DNA of 5,332 nt. Source: Robiginitomaculum sp. Lineage in GTDB: Bacteria; Pseudomonadota; Alphaproteobacteria; Caulobacterales; Maricaulaceae. The stretch covers positions 1 through 5,332 of the forward strand of contig JAKITZ010000175.1 of assembly GCA_021647805.1 (NCBI GenBank), in the 5' to 3' direction. Each line of letters starts with the position of its first letter. The stretch's first letter is position 1. Under the pieces are notes generated by a model. It made no database searches. It was given only the letters and a program-made list of their open reading frames with translations, and was not told where the DNA came from. Shown here in pieces: positions 4,915 to 5,332 of the stretch. A program made the position numbers and the translations under genes.

Positions 4915-5332
4915 ATGAAAAGAAATTTTAGGCACGTCATATTTGCAGCCGGGTTAGTCGCAGTTTTTAGCGCAGGATTTGGATGCACCCAAGATCACGC
5001 GCCAGCAATAGAACCACCGCTGGGCCTGTGGGTATGGAGTGCGGACAAGGTTAAAGATACCCTGTCAATCTCTATCGAGATGGTAGCTGGCGACTGGCGC
5101 GCGCAGGTTGATGGCGCAGCGGCTATGACGACGCTTAATGAAGGTATCATCTCTGTGACGCGAGCAGACAGTCAAAAGTTTATCGGAAAACTGAGCAATG
5201 ACGGCTCCTTGATCCACGGGCACTGGTTCCAACCTTCGATGCCTCTGCTCAACTATCAGGACGTCGTGACGCCAATCACCCTACCCGCCGTAGCACACGG
5301 GCAATGGCAGGCTAAGATTGCCCTACAACCTC
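4915..5332 (+). CDS. Predicted lipoprotein, N-terminal part (runs off the right edge); possibly a serine hydrolase
   Basis: I translated 139 codons with no stop. The product starts MKRNFRHVIFAAGLVAV, a basic then hydrophobic signal, followed by SAGFGC; Cys24 would be the lipidated residue, so export and lipid anchoring are likely. The mature part has no membrane segment and looks beta-rich, with WVWSADKVKD, DWRAQVDG, RADSQKFIGKLSNDGS and IHGHWFQPS at about residues 98-106. The pattern of a short strand, then F-G-L-S-DG-S-I-G-W-QP, reminds me of the N-terminal domain found before the beta-lactamase fold in some serine hydrolases. That is from memory; the catalytic SxxK region would lie beyond the window. 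The start has AAGGA about 8 nt upstream. By hand count it is GC-richer (about 55%) than the mer-like unit, so it may be of different origin. It is unlikely to belong to the merT transcript, being 301 bp downstream. Confidence 0.7.
   Translation, partial: MKRNFRHVIFAAGLVAVFSAGFGCTQDHAPAIEPPLGLWVWSADKVKDTLSISIEMVAGDWRAQVDGAAAMTTLNEGIISVTRADSQKFIGKLSNDGSLIHGHWFQPSMPLLNYQDVVTPITLPAVAHGQWQAKIALQP

Overview
The window looks like chromosomal DNA from an alphaproteobacterium of moderate to low G+C (roughly 40-50% over most of it, by hand counts of sampled lines). The main evidence is gene order. On the minus strand, a ubiquinol-cytochrome c chaperone (CBP3-like), plsX, fabH and ihfA follow one another, with bamE divergent to them. 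This arrangement is typical of Alphaproteobacteria, and the CBP3-like chaperone family is itself characteristic of that class and of mitochondria. I cannot name a genus.

Layout, left to right. 1-179 (minus): N-terminal 59 codons of IHF alpha (ihfA). 180-319: ihfA leader with a candidate promoter. 320-1297 (minus): FabH. 1294-2337 (minus): PlsX, overlapping fabH by four bases (ATGA). 2338-2425: an 88-bp gap where many alphaproteobacteria carry a DUF177/YceD gene; none is present. 2426-2971 (minus): CBP3-like chaperone. 2972-3070: divergent promoter region. 3071-3562 (plus): BamE/OmlA lipoprotein. bamE converges on 3581-3988 (minus), a MerR-type regulator with three cysteines placed almost as in mercury-sensing MerR. 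3989-4035 is a compact divergent control region. 4036-4407 (plus): a MerT-like membrane protein. 4404-4613 (plus): a very cysteine-rich GDCCVxC protein, overlapping merT by four bases. 4614-4914: about 300 bp without a convincing gene, holding a 10-bp tandem repeat. 4915 to the window end (plus): the start of a predicted lipoprotein.

How the genes work together. plsX and fabH feed membrane lipid synthesis: PlsX makes acyl-phosphate for phospholipids, and FabH starts fatty-acid chains. They sit with genes for envelope assembly (bamE), respiratory complex III assembly (the chaperone) and nucleoid architecture (ihfA). The merR / merT / GDCCVxC block looks like a self-contained metal-response unit, most likely for mercury or another thiophilic metal. 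The regulator sits on a palindrome inside a promoter with the 19-bp spacer typical of MerR targets, and that promoter drives a transporter and a small thiol-rich protein.

The most interesting part is this mer-like unit. It has no MerP or MerA in view, its MerT lacks the second cysteine pair, the merT message is predicted to be leaderless, and two overlapping perfect palindromes share a half-site across the promoter. None of this is proven to be a new system. The GDCCVxC family is already recognised as a family, but as far as I know its function is unknown.
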